From the NCBI RefSeq assembly GCF_018614205.1, contig NZ_JAGGOS010000210.1, positions 1 to 38,493 of the forward strand: a stretch of 38,493 bases of DNA, read 5' to 3'. Position numbers and translations under genes: made by a program. The notes below the pieces were generated by a model. It saw nothing but the letters and a program-made list of their open reading frames with translations, was not told where the DNA came from and did not search any database. The DNA comes from Streptomyces sp. ISL-36. GTDB lineage: Bacteria; Actinomycetota; Actinomycetes; Streptomycetales; Streptomycetaceae. Position 1 is the stretch's first letter; each line of letters begins with the position of its first letter. Positions 23,090-31,531 of the stretch are shown one piece after another.

Positions 23090-24523
23090 TTGAGCCGCAT
23101 ACGAGCCCGTTCGCGTTCCCCCATCGCCGATGACGACCGAGCGACGACGTCCCGGGCGGCCTCGCCCCGACACCGGCCCCCATCAGGGCGCCCGCACCTG
23201 ACCTGGGCCGTCGTCGCCGCGATGGCCTGCGTCAGCCTGACCGCCGTGCCCGCCTCCGCGTCCGCACGGTCGGGGTCGGCGTCGGAGCCCGTGGTCTCCC
23301 GCGGGGTGACCATCCCCGCCTTCTATACCCCGCCTTCCGAACTCCCCGCTGCCGACGGCACATTGATCCGCCACGAGCCGCTGCCGCTCGGGCTGAGCCT
23401 GCCCGGCCTCGACGGCCGCCCGATGCCGGGCACCGCGACCCGGCTGATGTACAAGTCCACCGACTCGTCCGGACGGCCGGTCGCCGTGACGGGCGCCTAC
23501 ATCGAACCGTCGACGGCCTGGAAGGGAGACGGCCCCCGCCCCTTGGTCGCCCTGGCCTCGGGCACCATGGGACAGGGCGACCATTGCGCGCCGTCCCTCA
23601 CACTGCAGCACCCGCTGACCCTGGGCGGCGAAACCGTATCCGTCGGCTACGAGATCCTGGCGATCTACCGTCTCCTGGCGACCGGTGCGGCGGTGGTCGT
23701 CACCGACTACGTCGGTCTCGGCGCGACCGACCGCCTCCACACCTACGTCAACCGTGTCGACCAGGGCCACGCCCTGCTGGACGCGGCCCGCGCGGCGCGC
23801 ACCGTGCCCGGCGCATCGGTCACCGCCGACTCCCGCACCGGCCTGTACGGCTACAGCCAGGGCGGCGGCGCCAGCGCGTCGGCCGCTGAACTGCAGCCCA
23901 CCTACGCACCCGACGTGAAGCTGGCCGGTACGTACGCCGGCGCACCACCCGCCGACCTGGCCGCGGTGATGAAGGGCATCGACGGCAGCGCCCTCGCAGG
24001 CGCGCTGGGCTGGTCGATCAACGGCTTCACCCAGACCGACCCCGACCTGCGGGAGGTCGTCGAGGCCAACGTCAGCGCCACAGGAAGGGCCGCGCTCCAG
24101 GACATCTCGACGATGTGTGTCGGTGACGCGATCTTCGGCTACGGCTTCAGCGAGAGCGCGGAGTGGACCGTCGACGGCCGGTCCTTCGGGGACATCATCG
24201 CGGCCGATCCCCGCGCCCAGGCCGTGCTGGCCAGACAGCGCATCGGCACCCTCAGGCCCGCGGGCCCCGTGCGCCTGGCCACCGGCGTCCAGGACGACAT
24301 CGTCCCCCACGCACAGGCGCGACAGCTGGCCGTGGACTGGTGCCGCAAGGGCGGAAGCGTCACGTACGAGGCCGTCGACCTGCCGAACCTCGGCGACAAG
24401 ATCCTCACCAACCACCTGGCGCCCCTCATCACCGACCAGGGCGATGCGATCTCGTGGCTGACCGACCGACTCGCGGGCGAGCCGGCCGCCTCCAACTGCT
24501 GGACCATGCCCTTCCAGCGCTGA
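23090..24523 (+). CDS. Secreted lipase (alpha/beta hydrolase, LIP family)
   Basis: The 477-residue protein resembles the secretory lipase family (fungal LIP type and actinomycete relatives) that hydrolyse acyl esters outside the cell. An unusually long basic N-region (about 35 residues, many Arg) precedes a hydrophobic signal segment WAVVAAMACVSLTAVPASASA. The nucleophile elbow is GYSQGGGAS. An Asp in TGVQDDIVPHAQARQL and a His in KILTNHLAPL are likely triad members, and C-terminal NCW with earlier Cys may form disulfides. TTG 23090 is chosen for the AGGAG upstream and lack of a better in-frame start; the first Met of the hydrophobic core would be too late. A convergent terminator follows. 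Confidence 0.88.
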   Translation: MSRIRARSRSPIADDDRATTSRAASPRHRPPSGRPHLTWAVVAAMACVSLTAVPASASARSGSASEPVVSRGVTIPAFYTPPSELPAADGTLIRHEPLPLGLSLPGLDGRPMPGTATRLMYKSTDSSGRPVAVTGAYIEPSTAWKGDGPRPLVALASGTMGQGDHCAPSLTLQHPLTLGGETVSVGYEILAIYRLLATGAAVVVTDYVGLGATDRLHTYVNRVDQGHALLDAARAARTVPGASVTADSRTGLYGYSQGGGASASAAELQPTYAPDVKLAGTYAGAPPADLAAVMKGIDGSALAGALGWSINGFTQTDPDLREVVEANVSATGRAALQDISTMCVGDAIFGYGFSESAEWTVDGRSFGDIIAADPRAQAVLARQRIGTLRPAGPVRLATGVQDDIVPHAQARQLAVDWCRKGGSVTYEAVDLPNLGDKILTNHLAPLITDQGDAISWLTDRLAGEPAASNCWTMPFQR

Positions 24524-24545
24524 CCCGACACCAACCGCGAGCTGC

Positions 24546-24574
24546 CCGCCTCCGGGCCGATGACCCGGAGGCGG
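24546..24574. terminator. Hairpin between convergent genes
   Basis: CCGCCTCCGGG (24546-24556) pairs with CCCGGAGGCGG (24564-24574) around a 7-base loop, between the lipase stop and the stop of the minus-strand gene at 24594. Confidence 0.78.
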
Positions 24575-24593
24575 AGGCGGCGACAGAGCGCCT

Positions 24594-25424
24594 TTAGGCG
24601 TTCGCCTCGACGAGCCCGGCCCTCTCGTCCGCTGCGGCGGGAGCCACGGCAGACGCCGGCGCCTGGTCGGAAGAGGCCTGCGGCTTGGTGTACATGACCG
24701 AGCCCTGCTGATTCGACCGCTCGATGAGGTCCTTCTTGGCCATCCGCTCCAGGGTGTTGCGGATGACCTGGTCGGACGTCGAGCGCTCCGGGTGAAGCGC
24801 CTCGAGTTCGGCACGGATCTCGCGGACCGTGCGGGGCTCACCGACCTGGCGGCCCAGGACCACCTCGACGAGCTCCTGCAGCGAGGGCTGCGAGACCTTC
24901 TTCGCTGAACCCGCCGACGCCGTGGTCTTCTTCGCCGCGGGCTCCCTGGCAGGAGCCGAAGGGGCGGCAGCCTTCGGCGTCTTCGCGGCGGTGGTCTTCG
25001 CCTTGACGGTGGTCTTCCTCGCCACCCCCCTCGCGGCACCCGACTTTTCGGCGCCCGTCCGTTCGGTGCCCGCCTTCTGAGCCCCCTTCCTCTTGGCGTT
25101 CGTCCGCTTCGCACCGGGCTTCGCCGCGGCCGTCCGACCGGGACCCGACTGCCTCGGCTGCGGAACGGCCGCCTCCTCCACCACATCCGGCTCCGCCGCG
25201 ACGCCTTCCCGCACGGACACCGCCACACCCGCGGTCTCCGAGGGCTCACCCACCCCCTGCGCCGGCACGGCGCTCTGCATCTCGGCCAGCCACTTCTCCT
25301 CCGTCTTGAGCTGCTCCAGGCGAACCTGGAGCGCCTCGAGCTGCTGGACGATGCCGTCCTGCTCGCCGCGGTTCTTCTCGAGATCGGCGGCAAACCGCTC
25401 CGCGTACACGCTCTGAATGGTCAT
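24594..25424 (-). CDS. Coiled-coil, Lys/Ala-rich, winged-helix DNA-binding-like protein
   Basis: The 276-residue protein has three parts. Residues about 10-50 form a coiled coil (ERFAADLEKNRGEQDGIVQQLEALQVRLEQLKTEEKWL in overall form). Residues about 85-170 are a low-complexity Lys/Ala/Thr-rich basic tail (KRTNAKRKGAQKAG, KTTVKAKTTAAKTPKAAAP) like those of actinobacterial histone-like proteins. Residues about 180-250 resemble a winged helix: LQELVEVVLGRQVGEPRTVREIRAELEALHPE, then DQVIRNTLERMAKKDLIERSNQQGSVMYTK. Nucleic-acid binding is inferred. The ATG at 25424 is chosen for its GGGAGAG upstream and because the longer frame adds noncoding-looking sequence. It is divergent from the toxin-antitoxin pair. 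Confidence 0.75.
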   Translation of the reverse strand: MTIQSVYAERFAADLEKNRGEQDGIVQQLEALQVRLEQLKTEEKWLAEMQSAVPAQGVGEPSETAGVAVSVREGVAAEPDVVEEAAVPQPRQSGPGRTAAAKPGAKRTNAKRKGAQKAGTERTGAEKSGAARGVARKTTVKAKTTAAKTPKAAAPSAPAREPAAKKTTASAGSAKKVSQPSLQELVEVVLGRQVGEPRTVREIRAELEALHPERSTSDQVIRNTLERMAKKDLIERSNQQGSVMYTKPQASSDQAPASAVAPAAADERAGLVEANA

Positions 25425-25589
25425 GCGGCCCACTCTCCCTGTACTGGTGGTGTGTTGCTGCTGCCGGATGCTACTGACCGCGGCGAGGTCATACGTACTG
25501 TCCTTCGGCGCAGACACTCGAACGAAGGCCTTGAGACTCCACGGCCGAGCACCCTCGCCGGGCTGCTACCACCCTGCTACCTTTCCTGT

Positions 25590-25853
25590 ATGAGCAGTGA
25601 CAGGAAGCAGACCCAGCTCCGGCTGGCACCCGACGTCCTCGCCGCCGGCAAGGATGCCGCCGCCGCCCGCGGCCTGGACTTCAACAAGTACGTCGAGCGC
25701 CTCATCGCCGAGGACACCACCGGCGCCCGCGCGGCCGGCATGGCCGCCGCCCAACGCCTGATCGACGTCCACGGCGACTTCCTCGCCGATCTGGAATCCG
25801 ACCTCGACAACCGGCACGCCCCGGCCCAGCAGAACCGGGGCGCCGCTGCGTGA
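25590..25853 (+). CDS. Antitoxin-like protein paired with Fic-like toxin
   Basis: The 87-residue product starts at ATG 25590. Its first half (RKQTQLRLAPDVLAAGKDAAAARGLDFNKYVERLIAED) looks like a ribbon-helix-helix DNA-binding domain, and the second half is a short acidic helix that could wrap a partner. Its TGA overlaps the next gene's GTG as GTGA, the usual coupling of toxin-antitoxin pairs. It probably represses its own promoter in the 165-bp spacer upstream. The pairing is inferred from position, size and the partner's family. Confidence 0.75.
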   Translation: MSSDRKQTQLRLAPDVLAAGKDAAAARGLDFNKYVERLIAEDTTGARAAGMAAAQRLIDVHGDFLADLESDLDNRHAPAQQNRGAAA

Positions 25854-26227
25854 GCATGTCCCTGCACGTCGACCTGTCCTGGATCCTGGAAGTCGCCGAA
25901 CGCGCCGGCCGGCACGACCCCGCTGCCGACGATCTCGGAGTCCCGCTCGCCGCCGTGGCCCGCCACCGCGCGGAACTCCTCGAACAGCCCGTGTACGGCG
26001 GTGCGTACGCCCGGGCGGCGGCCCTCGTCCACACCCTCGGCCGATGCCGCTGGCTCGAGCGCTCCAACCTCACCGTCGCCTGTGCCGTCGCGGTCATGTA
26101 CCTGAGCGCCAGCGGCATCGCCGTCGACCCCACCCGGGAACAGCTCACCGCTCTCGCCCGCGAGCTGTACGACCCCCGCTGCACGGCGGCACGGATAGCC
26201 GAGCACCTGCGTACCTGGGCGCCCTGA
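25850..26227 (+). CDS. Fic/Doc-like toxin component with degenerate Fic motif
   Basis: The 125-residue protein resembles the Streptomyces group annotated as Fic-family toxin component, related to Doc of phage P1, which modifies proteins by phosphoryl or nucleotidyl transfer. The overall helical layout is kept: VAERAGRHDPAADDLGVPLAAVARHRAELL, YGGAYARAAALVHTLG, then NLTVACAVAVMYLSASGI. The expected active-site loop HPFxDGNKR appears instead as GRCRWLERSN, without the catalytic His and most of the nucleotide-binding residues. Catalysis by the canonical route is therefore doubtful. The start is GTG 25850 or ATG 25856. A weak hairpin follows the stop. Confidence 0.7.
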   Translation: MSMSLHVDLSWILEVAERAGRHDPAADDLGVPLAAVARHRAELLEQPVYGGAYARAAALVHTLGRCRWLERSNLTVACAVAVMYLSASGIAVDPTREQLTALARELYDPRCTAARIAEHLRTWAP

Positions 26228-26236
26228 CCCGGGGAG

Positions 26237-26271
26237 CGGCCCGGCCTCGCGCCGGATCGGGCGCCGGGCCG
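26237..26271. terminator. Possible hairpin after the toxin gene
   Basis: CGGCCCGGC (26237-26245) can pair with GCCGGGCCG (26263-26271) around a 17-base loop, between convergent genes. GC-rich sequence makes chance pairing likely. Confidence 0.4.
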
Positions 26272-26297
26272 GGCCACCGTATGTCCCCCTCGTGGGA

Positions 26298-28284
26298 TCA
26301 GGAGGTGACCGTCAGCGGCGGGCAGGCCGGGTCCAGGCGGAGGCGGGACAGATCGCGGCCGACGAGGGCCCACCCGTTCCAACTGCCGGGCTCGAACGCG
26401 AGCTGCGGGTTGGTGTACCACTCGTCGCCGAGCCCGGTGGCGATCACCTGCGGGTCCGTGAGACCGGGGCCCAGCAGGTGCACCTTCCCGCCGTCGAAGT
26501 ACGTCGAGGTGAACACCTTGTCCTGGTGCACCTCGATCTCGCCGTAACCGGGCAGCGTCCCCCTGTCGAGCACCTGCCGGGTCTGCGGATTCATCGTGAA
26601 CCATCCGGCGTTGCGCTTGAACACGCCGTAAAGCACGCCGTTGTGGACCTTGATGTCCTGCACGGTCTGGTTGCCCGCCACCGGGTCCGTCTCCCACAGG
26701 AGCTTCTTGGCGTTCAGGTCGAAGGCGCCGACGCCGGCCGCGCTGTTCCACTGAGCGGGGTCGCCGCCACCGCCGCCCCGGACGTCGCCGCCCAGATAGA
26801 CGATGCCGTCGGGGCCGAGGCTGAGACTCATCAGGCTCTCGTTCGGGAGCACGTTCACGTACGGCTCCGTCGTCCCGGTGACCGGGTCGACGACGGTCAG
26901 CGCGCCCACCGTGCTGGTGCCGAGCGGCGCGGGGGCCACCAGGAGCCGGTCGGTGGCCAGGTCGTACTCCATGTCCCACGGACGCTGCTGCCCGCTCGGC
27001 AGGAAGGCGAGTTCGCGTACCGCGTCGTCCCGTGTGGGGTCGATCTCGACGATCCGGCCGCTCGGGTAGATCGCCGCGTAGATCTTCTCCCCGCGCTGGA
27101 CGAGCGCCTTCGGCTCGCCCGGCACCCAGACGGTGCGCTTCGTAGGGGCGACGGGGTCATGGACGGTCACGTTGAAGTGGCCGCCGACCCAGACCTTGCC
27201 GTCGGCGGCCCGCAGGATCGACTGGGGACGCTCGCTTCCCTCGCTCAGGCCGGCCTTGAGCAGGTCGGTGTAGGTCGACTGCTCGGTGTCGACGTCCATC
27301 TGCCACACCCCGCCGCTGCCGGAGAAGCCGGTGAGCGTGGTGCCGTCGAGGAACAGGCCCCGGGTCTCCTCACCGGCCTTCGGAGCCGGGTACCACTTCA
27401 GGGGCTCCGCGGTGCGGTAGCGGGCGACGAGCCCGTTGGGGCGGGTGGAGACATACGCGCTGTAGTCCGCGGCCAGGCCGATCGAGTCGACCGACCTCCC
27501 GGCACCCAGATCGACCTTGCGCAGGTCGGTGCCGTCCGTCTTCACGTCGAACAGCTGGCTGCCGCTGCCGGCGCGCACGCGGGTGCGGCCGATGGAGACG
27601 GTGGAGAACCCGCCGGCGTTCGTGGCGAGAACACGGGTCGTCCTGGTGGACCGGTTGATCGCCAGCAGCTTGCCGGAGTCGAGCAGACCGGCGTAGACGT
27701 TGGTCGCGTCCGCGGCGACGGCGCGCACGTAGCGCTCGCCGGTGGAGAGGACCCCGAAGTCCTGAGCGGCCCCGGTGGCGGGGTTGTACTCCCACACACG
27801 GCCGCTCGGATAGGTGCCTGCGTAGACGACCCCGTCCGGGGCGGTGGCGAGACTCCATATGAAGCCGCCCTCACCGCCGAAGGTCTTCAGGTGCACGACC
27901 TTGCCCGTGGCGGGGTCGAACCGGTACAGGCTGGGGTCGATGTAGGTACCGAGGTAGATCTTGCCGCCCGACACCGTCATGGCCCACGCGCCCTCGGGCG
28001 AGCCGGCGCCGGGGCCGGGGCCGTCGGGAAATCACCGTCTCCCTCAGGACGGTGCGGGTCGCGAGGTCGTACTCGGCGAGCACCGGGGGCTTCCGGCCGC
28101 GGGTGACGACGTATCCGCGCCCCTCGTGCACGACGGCGCCGACGATCGCGCCGGTGAGGGAGGCAGGGCCGAATCGCTCCACGGCTGGGCCGGTGCAGTC
28201 GGCGGCGGCCGCCGCACTCACCGGTGCGGCGGGTAACAGCACCGCCAGTAAGGCTGCGAGGATTGGCAGGAGCTATCGGCGCAT
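26298..28284 (-). pseudogene. Secreted beta-propeller protein, amber codon and frameshift
   Basis: The ATG at 28284 has a perfect GGAGGT six bases before it but reads Met-Arg-Arg-TAG (28275-28273). After the stop the same frame gives a clear signal peptide (LLPILAALLAVLLPAAPVSAAAAA) with two TTA leucine codons, then ~50 mature residues to VLRETVI. There, near 28033, the coding frame changes: the following PDGPGPGAGSPEGAWAMTVSGGKIYLGTY continues in another frame, open to 26298. Repeats such as YAGTYPSGRVWEYNPATG and YAAIYPSGRIVEIDPT indicate a PQQ/NHL-like beta-propeller of about 650 residues. Two independent lesions make a pseudogene likely. The long downstream frame alone lacks export signals. 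Exact function is unknown. Confidence 0.8.
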
Positions 28285-28493
28285 CGAAAGACCTCCGGAG
28301 AAGTGCCTCTTCGGTGAAGACAGGAGAGGGGAAAGGGTTCCAACGAGACAGGCGAGGCCGCATCGTCAACTTCGCCTTATGGGGGGGAAGTGACAGACCG
28401 GCACCGCTCCGCGTCGGTGCACGATACCGACCACGTGCGAGGGCCTCCGGGCACGCCCCCGCCTCGCACCCCGAGGCGCAAGGACCTCTCCTC

Positions 28494-29528
28494 TCAGCGA
28501 CCTGGGTGCTCCCCCGGGCCGTCCCGGCGCGGGGCCAGAGGCGTCGGTGAGAGGGTCGACGTCTCCTCCCCGGGTTCGAGCAGCGTGTCCGCCGCCCCGA
28601 CGATGAGCGGATCGGGCTCACCCACCGCCTCGGGGTCCTTGCTCGTGTAGTCGATGCGCGACAGCAGGCTGCGCATGGCCTCCAGACGGGCTCTGCGCTT
28701 GTCGTTGCTCTTGACCACCGTCCATGGCGCGTATGCGGTGTCCGTCGCCCTGAACATGGCGACCTTGGCCGTGGTGTAGTCGTCCCAGAGGTCGAGCGAG
28801 GCGACGTCGGTGGGAGAGAGTTTCCACTGCCGCACCGGGTCCACCTGGCGGATCGCGAAGCGGGTGCGCTGTTCCGAGCGGGAGACGGAGAACCAGAACT
28901 TCATCAGATGGATGCCGTCCTCGACGAGCATGCGCTCGAACAGCGGGCACTGCCGCAGGAACAGCGCGTACTCCTCGTCGGTGCAGAAGCCCATCACCCG
29001 CTCCACACCAGCCCGGTTGTACCAGGAGCGGTCGAAGAACACGATCTCGCCGGGAGCGGGCAGATGAGCCGTGTAGCGCTGGAAGTACCACTGTCCCGCC
29101 TCCCGCTCGGTCGGCTTGTCCAGGGCCACGATCCGGGCGCCGCGCGGGTTGAGCCGCTCGGTGAACCGCTGGATGGTGCCGCCCTTGCCGGCGGCGTCCC
29201 GGCCCTCGCAGACCACGATCAGACGGGCACCGGTGTCCTTGGCCCACCGTTGCAGTTTCAGCATCTCGATCTGCAGGATCCGCTTGGCGCGTTCGTACTC
29301 GCTCCGCCGGACCTTGCGGTCATAGGGATAGTTCTCCCGCCACGTGCGGATCGGTTCGCCGGCGGCGCTGAGGAGGACGGGCTGTTCGGGTCGGCTCGCG
29401 TCCACGCTCAGACCGTTCAACAGGTCCTGCTGCTCCCCGGCCCCCTCGTCCGCTGCCGGCCGGTCCCCGACCGGCTTGTTCTCACCCTCCGCGCCGTTCG
29501 TCCCGCTCGCGTCGGTCACCTCACCCAC
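28494..29528 (-). CDS. ppk2: Polyphosphate kinase 2
   Basis: PPK2 enzymes phosphorylate nucleoside di- or monophosphates with polyphosphate in the cytoplasm. Starting at GTG 29528 (preceded by GAGGTGG) the product is 344 residues; a GTG at 29519 is an alternative, and the longer frame up to 29693 overlaps the preceding gene. Motifs are Walker A VCEGRDAAGKGGTIQRF, Walker B-like IVFFDRSWYNRAGVERVMGF with the lid Arg residues, and SPTDVASLDLWDDYTTAKVAMF. A single PPK2 domain occupies about residues 65-300, preceded by an acidic disordered tail. Class I versus class III cannot be settled by eye. It lies downstream of the SpoIIE-type phosphatase gene on the same strand. Confidence 0.93.
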   Translation of the reverse strand: MGEVTDASGTNGAEGENKPVGDRPAADEGAGEQQDLLNGLSVDASRPEQPVLLSAAGEPIRTWRENYPYDRKVRRSEYERAKRILQIEMLKLQRWAKDTGARLIVVCEGRDAAGKGGTIQRFTERLNPRGARIVALDKPTEREAGQWYFQRYTAHLPAPGEIVFFDRSWYNRAGVERVMGFCTDEEYALFLRQCPLFERMLVEDGIHLMKFWFSVSRSEQRTRFAIRQVDPVRQWKLSPTDVASLDLWDDYTTAKVAMFRATDTAYAPWTVVKSNDKRRARLEAMRSLLSRIDYTSKDPEAVGEPDPLIVGAADTLLEPGEETSTLSPTPLAPRRDGPGEHPGR

Positions 29529-29659
29529 CTGCCCACCTCGCTGCCTCGCCTTGCTGTCCCGCACCTGCTGTCCCGCTCCTGCTGTCCCGCTCCTTACGTG
29601 TGCTCCGCCCGCCGCCCACCCTCGCTCACGGCGACGCGCCCGGCCGGTGACCATGGCCC

Positions 29660-30859
29660 CTACGGGGTGTCGGGCCAGCCGTGCCACTCGCACAACAACA
29701 CCGTGGCATCGTCGTTGAGTTTGCCGTCGTGGTGATCGAGGACGGCCCGGACCAGACGACGGAGCGTCTCCGGGACGGGGAAGCCGTCGGTCTGATGACG
29801 GATGACGAAGTCCACGAACTGTTCCGCGCCGAACTCCCGCCCCCTCCTGTCGCGGGCTTCGGTGATGCCGTCGGTGTAGAGCAGAAGGCGGTCGCCGGGC
29901 TGCAGATGCTCGCGGTGCACCGTGGCGGGAAGAGCGAGATCGGTGCCGAGGGGATGGGTCGGGGTGCCGGTCAGCGCGGTGATCCAGCGGGACTGCCGGA
30001 TGAGGACGGGCGGGGGATGGCCGCAGTTGAGCCAGCTCAGTAGCCCTGTGCGCAGGTCCAGGTCGGCGAGGACCGCGGTGACGTAGCGTTCGTGGGCGAA
30101 GTGCTCGATCAGAGCCGCCTCGATGTGGTCCCGCGCCTGGCGCAGTCCGGCCCCCTGCCGTCTCTGGCTGCGGCAGGTCGCCATGGCCAGGTTGGCCGTC
30201 AGCCCTGCCGGGGTGTCGTGGCCCATGGCGTCGAACACGGCAAGGTGCGCGGTCGTGCCGGCGAGCGCGTAGTCGAAGGCGTCACCGGCGGTGTCGTAGG
30301 CGGGCTCCATCACCGCCGCGATGGTCACCGGCCGGCTGGCGAGCGTGCGCGGAGGCATGAGCGTCCACTGCATCTCGGCGGAGACCGACATGGGCTTGAG
30401 GCGCGCCAGACGGGCGTACGAGTCGCTGTGCGCGCGTTTGGACGCGAGCAGGAGGCCGATCAAGGAGGCCAGGCCCCGCATGTCCGCCAGCTGCACGTCG
30501 TCCGGGTCCCCGTCCGTCTGAAGGCTCAGGACACCGAGGCGTTCCGTCCCGTCGAGGAGGGGCAGCCAGTGCTGCCGCCGGCCGTCGACCGCGCTCGAGA
30601 GAGCCTCCAGACTCTGGAAGACCCTCCCGGCCAGGGTGCCGTCGATCCGCAGGCGCCCTCCGCCCTCACCGGCGTCGACTCCCTGACCCGTGACTTCGCA
30701 CAGAACGTCCTCGCGCAGATCAGCGACGTAGACACGCGTCTCGTGGAAGCCGTTCACCGCGGCATGCCGCGCGATGATCGCCGGAAGCTCTTCGAAAGTC
30801 GCCAGATGGCTGGCTTGCAGGAGCCCCTCGAGCATACGGGGGTCACCCGGTGCTGCCAT
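29660..30859 (-). CDS. GAF-SpoIIE (PP2C-type) serine/threonine phosphatase
   Basis: The 399-residue protein begins at ATG 30859. Residues about 20-150 form a GAF-like sensor (ATFEELPAIIARHAAVNGFHETRVYVADLRED in overall form; LPLLDGTERLGVLSLQTDG). After a short linker, residues about 175-398 form a PPM/SpoIIE phosphatase: Asp in AGDAFDYAL, VFDAMGHDTPAGLTANLA, SWLNCGHPPPVL, RLLLYTDGITEARD and NDDATVLLCEW. These are the metal-binding Asp positions. Such proteins in Streptomyces commonly act on anti-sigma-factor antagonists. The ligand of the GAF domain is not known. Next downstream is ppk2. Confidence 0.92.
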   Translation of the reverse strand: MAAPGDPRMLEGLLQASHLATFEELPAIIARHAAVNGFHETRVYVADLREDVLCEVTGQGVDAGEGGGRLRIDGTLAGRVFQSLEALSSAVDGRRQHWLPLLDGTERLGVLSLQTDGDPDDVQLADMRGLASLIGLLLASKRAHSDSYARLARLKPMSVSAEMQWTLMPPRTLASRPVTIAAVMEPAYDTAGDAFDYALAGTTAHLAVFDAMGHDTPAGLTANLAMATCRSQRRQGAGLRQARDHIEAALIEHFAHERYVTAVLADLDLRTGLLSWLNCGHPPPVLIRQSRWITALTGTPTHPLGTDLALPATVHREHLQPGDRLLLYTDGITEARDRRGREFGAEQFVDFVIRHQTDGFPVPETLRRLVRAVLDHHDGKLNDDATVLLCEWHGWPDTP

Positions 30860-31044
30860 GATCGCCCTGCCGATCGGTCCGGCCCGGATCCGCTCACGGC
30901 CGAACGCCGGCAGTCACGCGGAAGCGAGAAGCCTGAGGAGGCTCTTTTCCAGATCCAGCCTAGCCCCGCCCACCTCGTCGGCGCTGATCAGACGCAGCGA
31001 CCGGGTCATGTCGCGGAGGGCGGCGAGGAGGCGGCCGGGCCGGA

Positions 31045-31248
31045 CTACGCCGAGTGACGGTCGGAGACCTGGTCCGGGTGCGTGGGCCGGGCTTCCCGCG
31101 CGAGCGGGGGCACGAGGGAGAGGTGGCGGGGGCGGCGCTGTGCGTGGCGGGGCGTATGGGTGGTGGCGCGGAGATGGTCCTCGTACTTGTCCAGGAGAAG
31201 GATCATGCCGAGAAGAAGCGGAGGCATGAGCAGGGCTATGGCGATCAT
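31045..31248 (-). CDS. Small single-span membrane protein
   Basis: The 67-residue frame begins at ATG 31248 with GGGGAG upstream. Residues 2-18 (IAIALLMPPLLLGMILL) are one transmembrane helix, followed by LDKYEDHLRA and a basic, His/Arg-rich cytoplasmic tail. Similar tiny membrane proteins are frequent in Streptomyces; no function is known. It precedes the SpoIIE-type phosphatase by 185 bp on the same strand. Confidence 0.6.
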   Translation of the reverse strand: MIAIALLMPPLLLGMILLLDKYEDHLRATTHTPRHAQRRPRHLSLVPPLAREARPTHPDQVSDRHSA

Positions 31249-31531
31249 GGCGGGCTCCCCGGAGTCGGGATGTTCTCTTTCTGTTCGGGTTGCCCCGGCG
31301 GGGGAGGGGACACGGGCGCCGAGTGAGGGAAGTGTGTCCGTTCGGTGTGCGCAATGAAGATCGCCCGGGGGCCGCGGAACCCTTGTCCGCCTTGCCGTCA
31401 CCCGGCAGTCTTTACGTGTCCTTGATACCGCTGGCCGTACGCGTACGCCCTGCGCCCTGCGCCCGCGTGCACACCTTCGGCCGCGTCGGATCGGGGACGT
31501 GTTGTCCAGGCGTCGAGTACGGGGGAAAGCC

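Noticed and set aside
23183..25393. 736-codon minus-strand frame under the lipase gene
   Set aside because: The translation is mostly Arg/Pro/Ser low complexity and lies opposite a clear lipase with signal peptide and GYSQGG; not a gene.
26292..28106. 604-codon plus-strand frame opposite the beta-propeller gene
   Set aside because: The minus strand encodes regular propeller repeats; the plus-strand reading has none.
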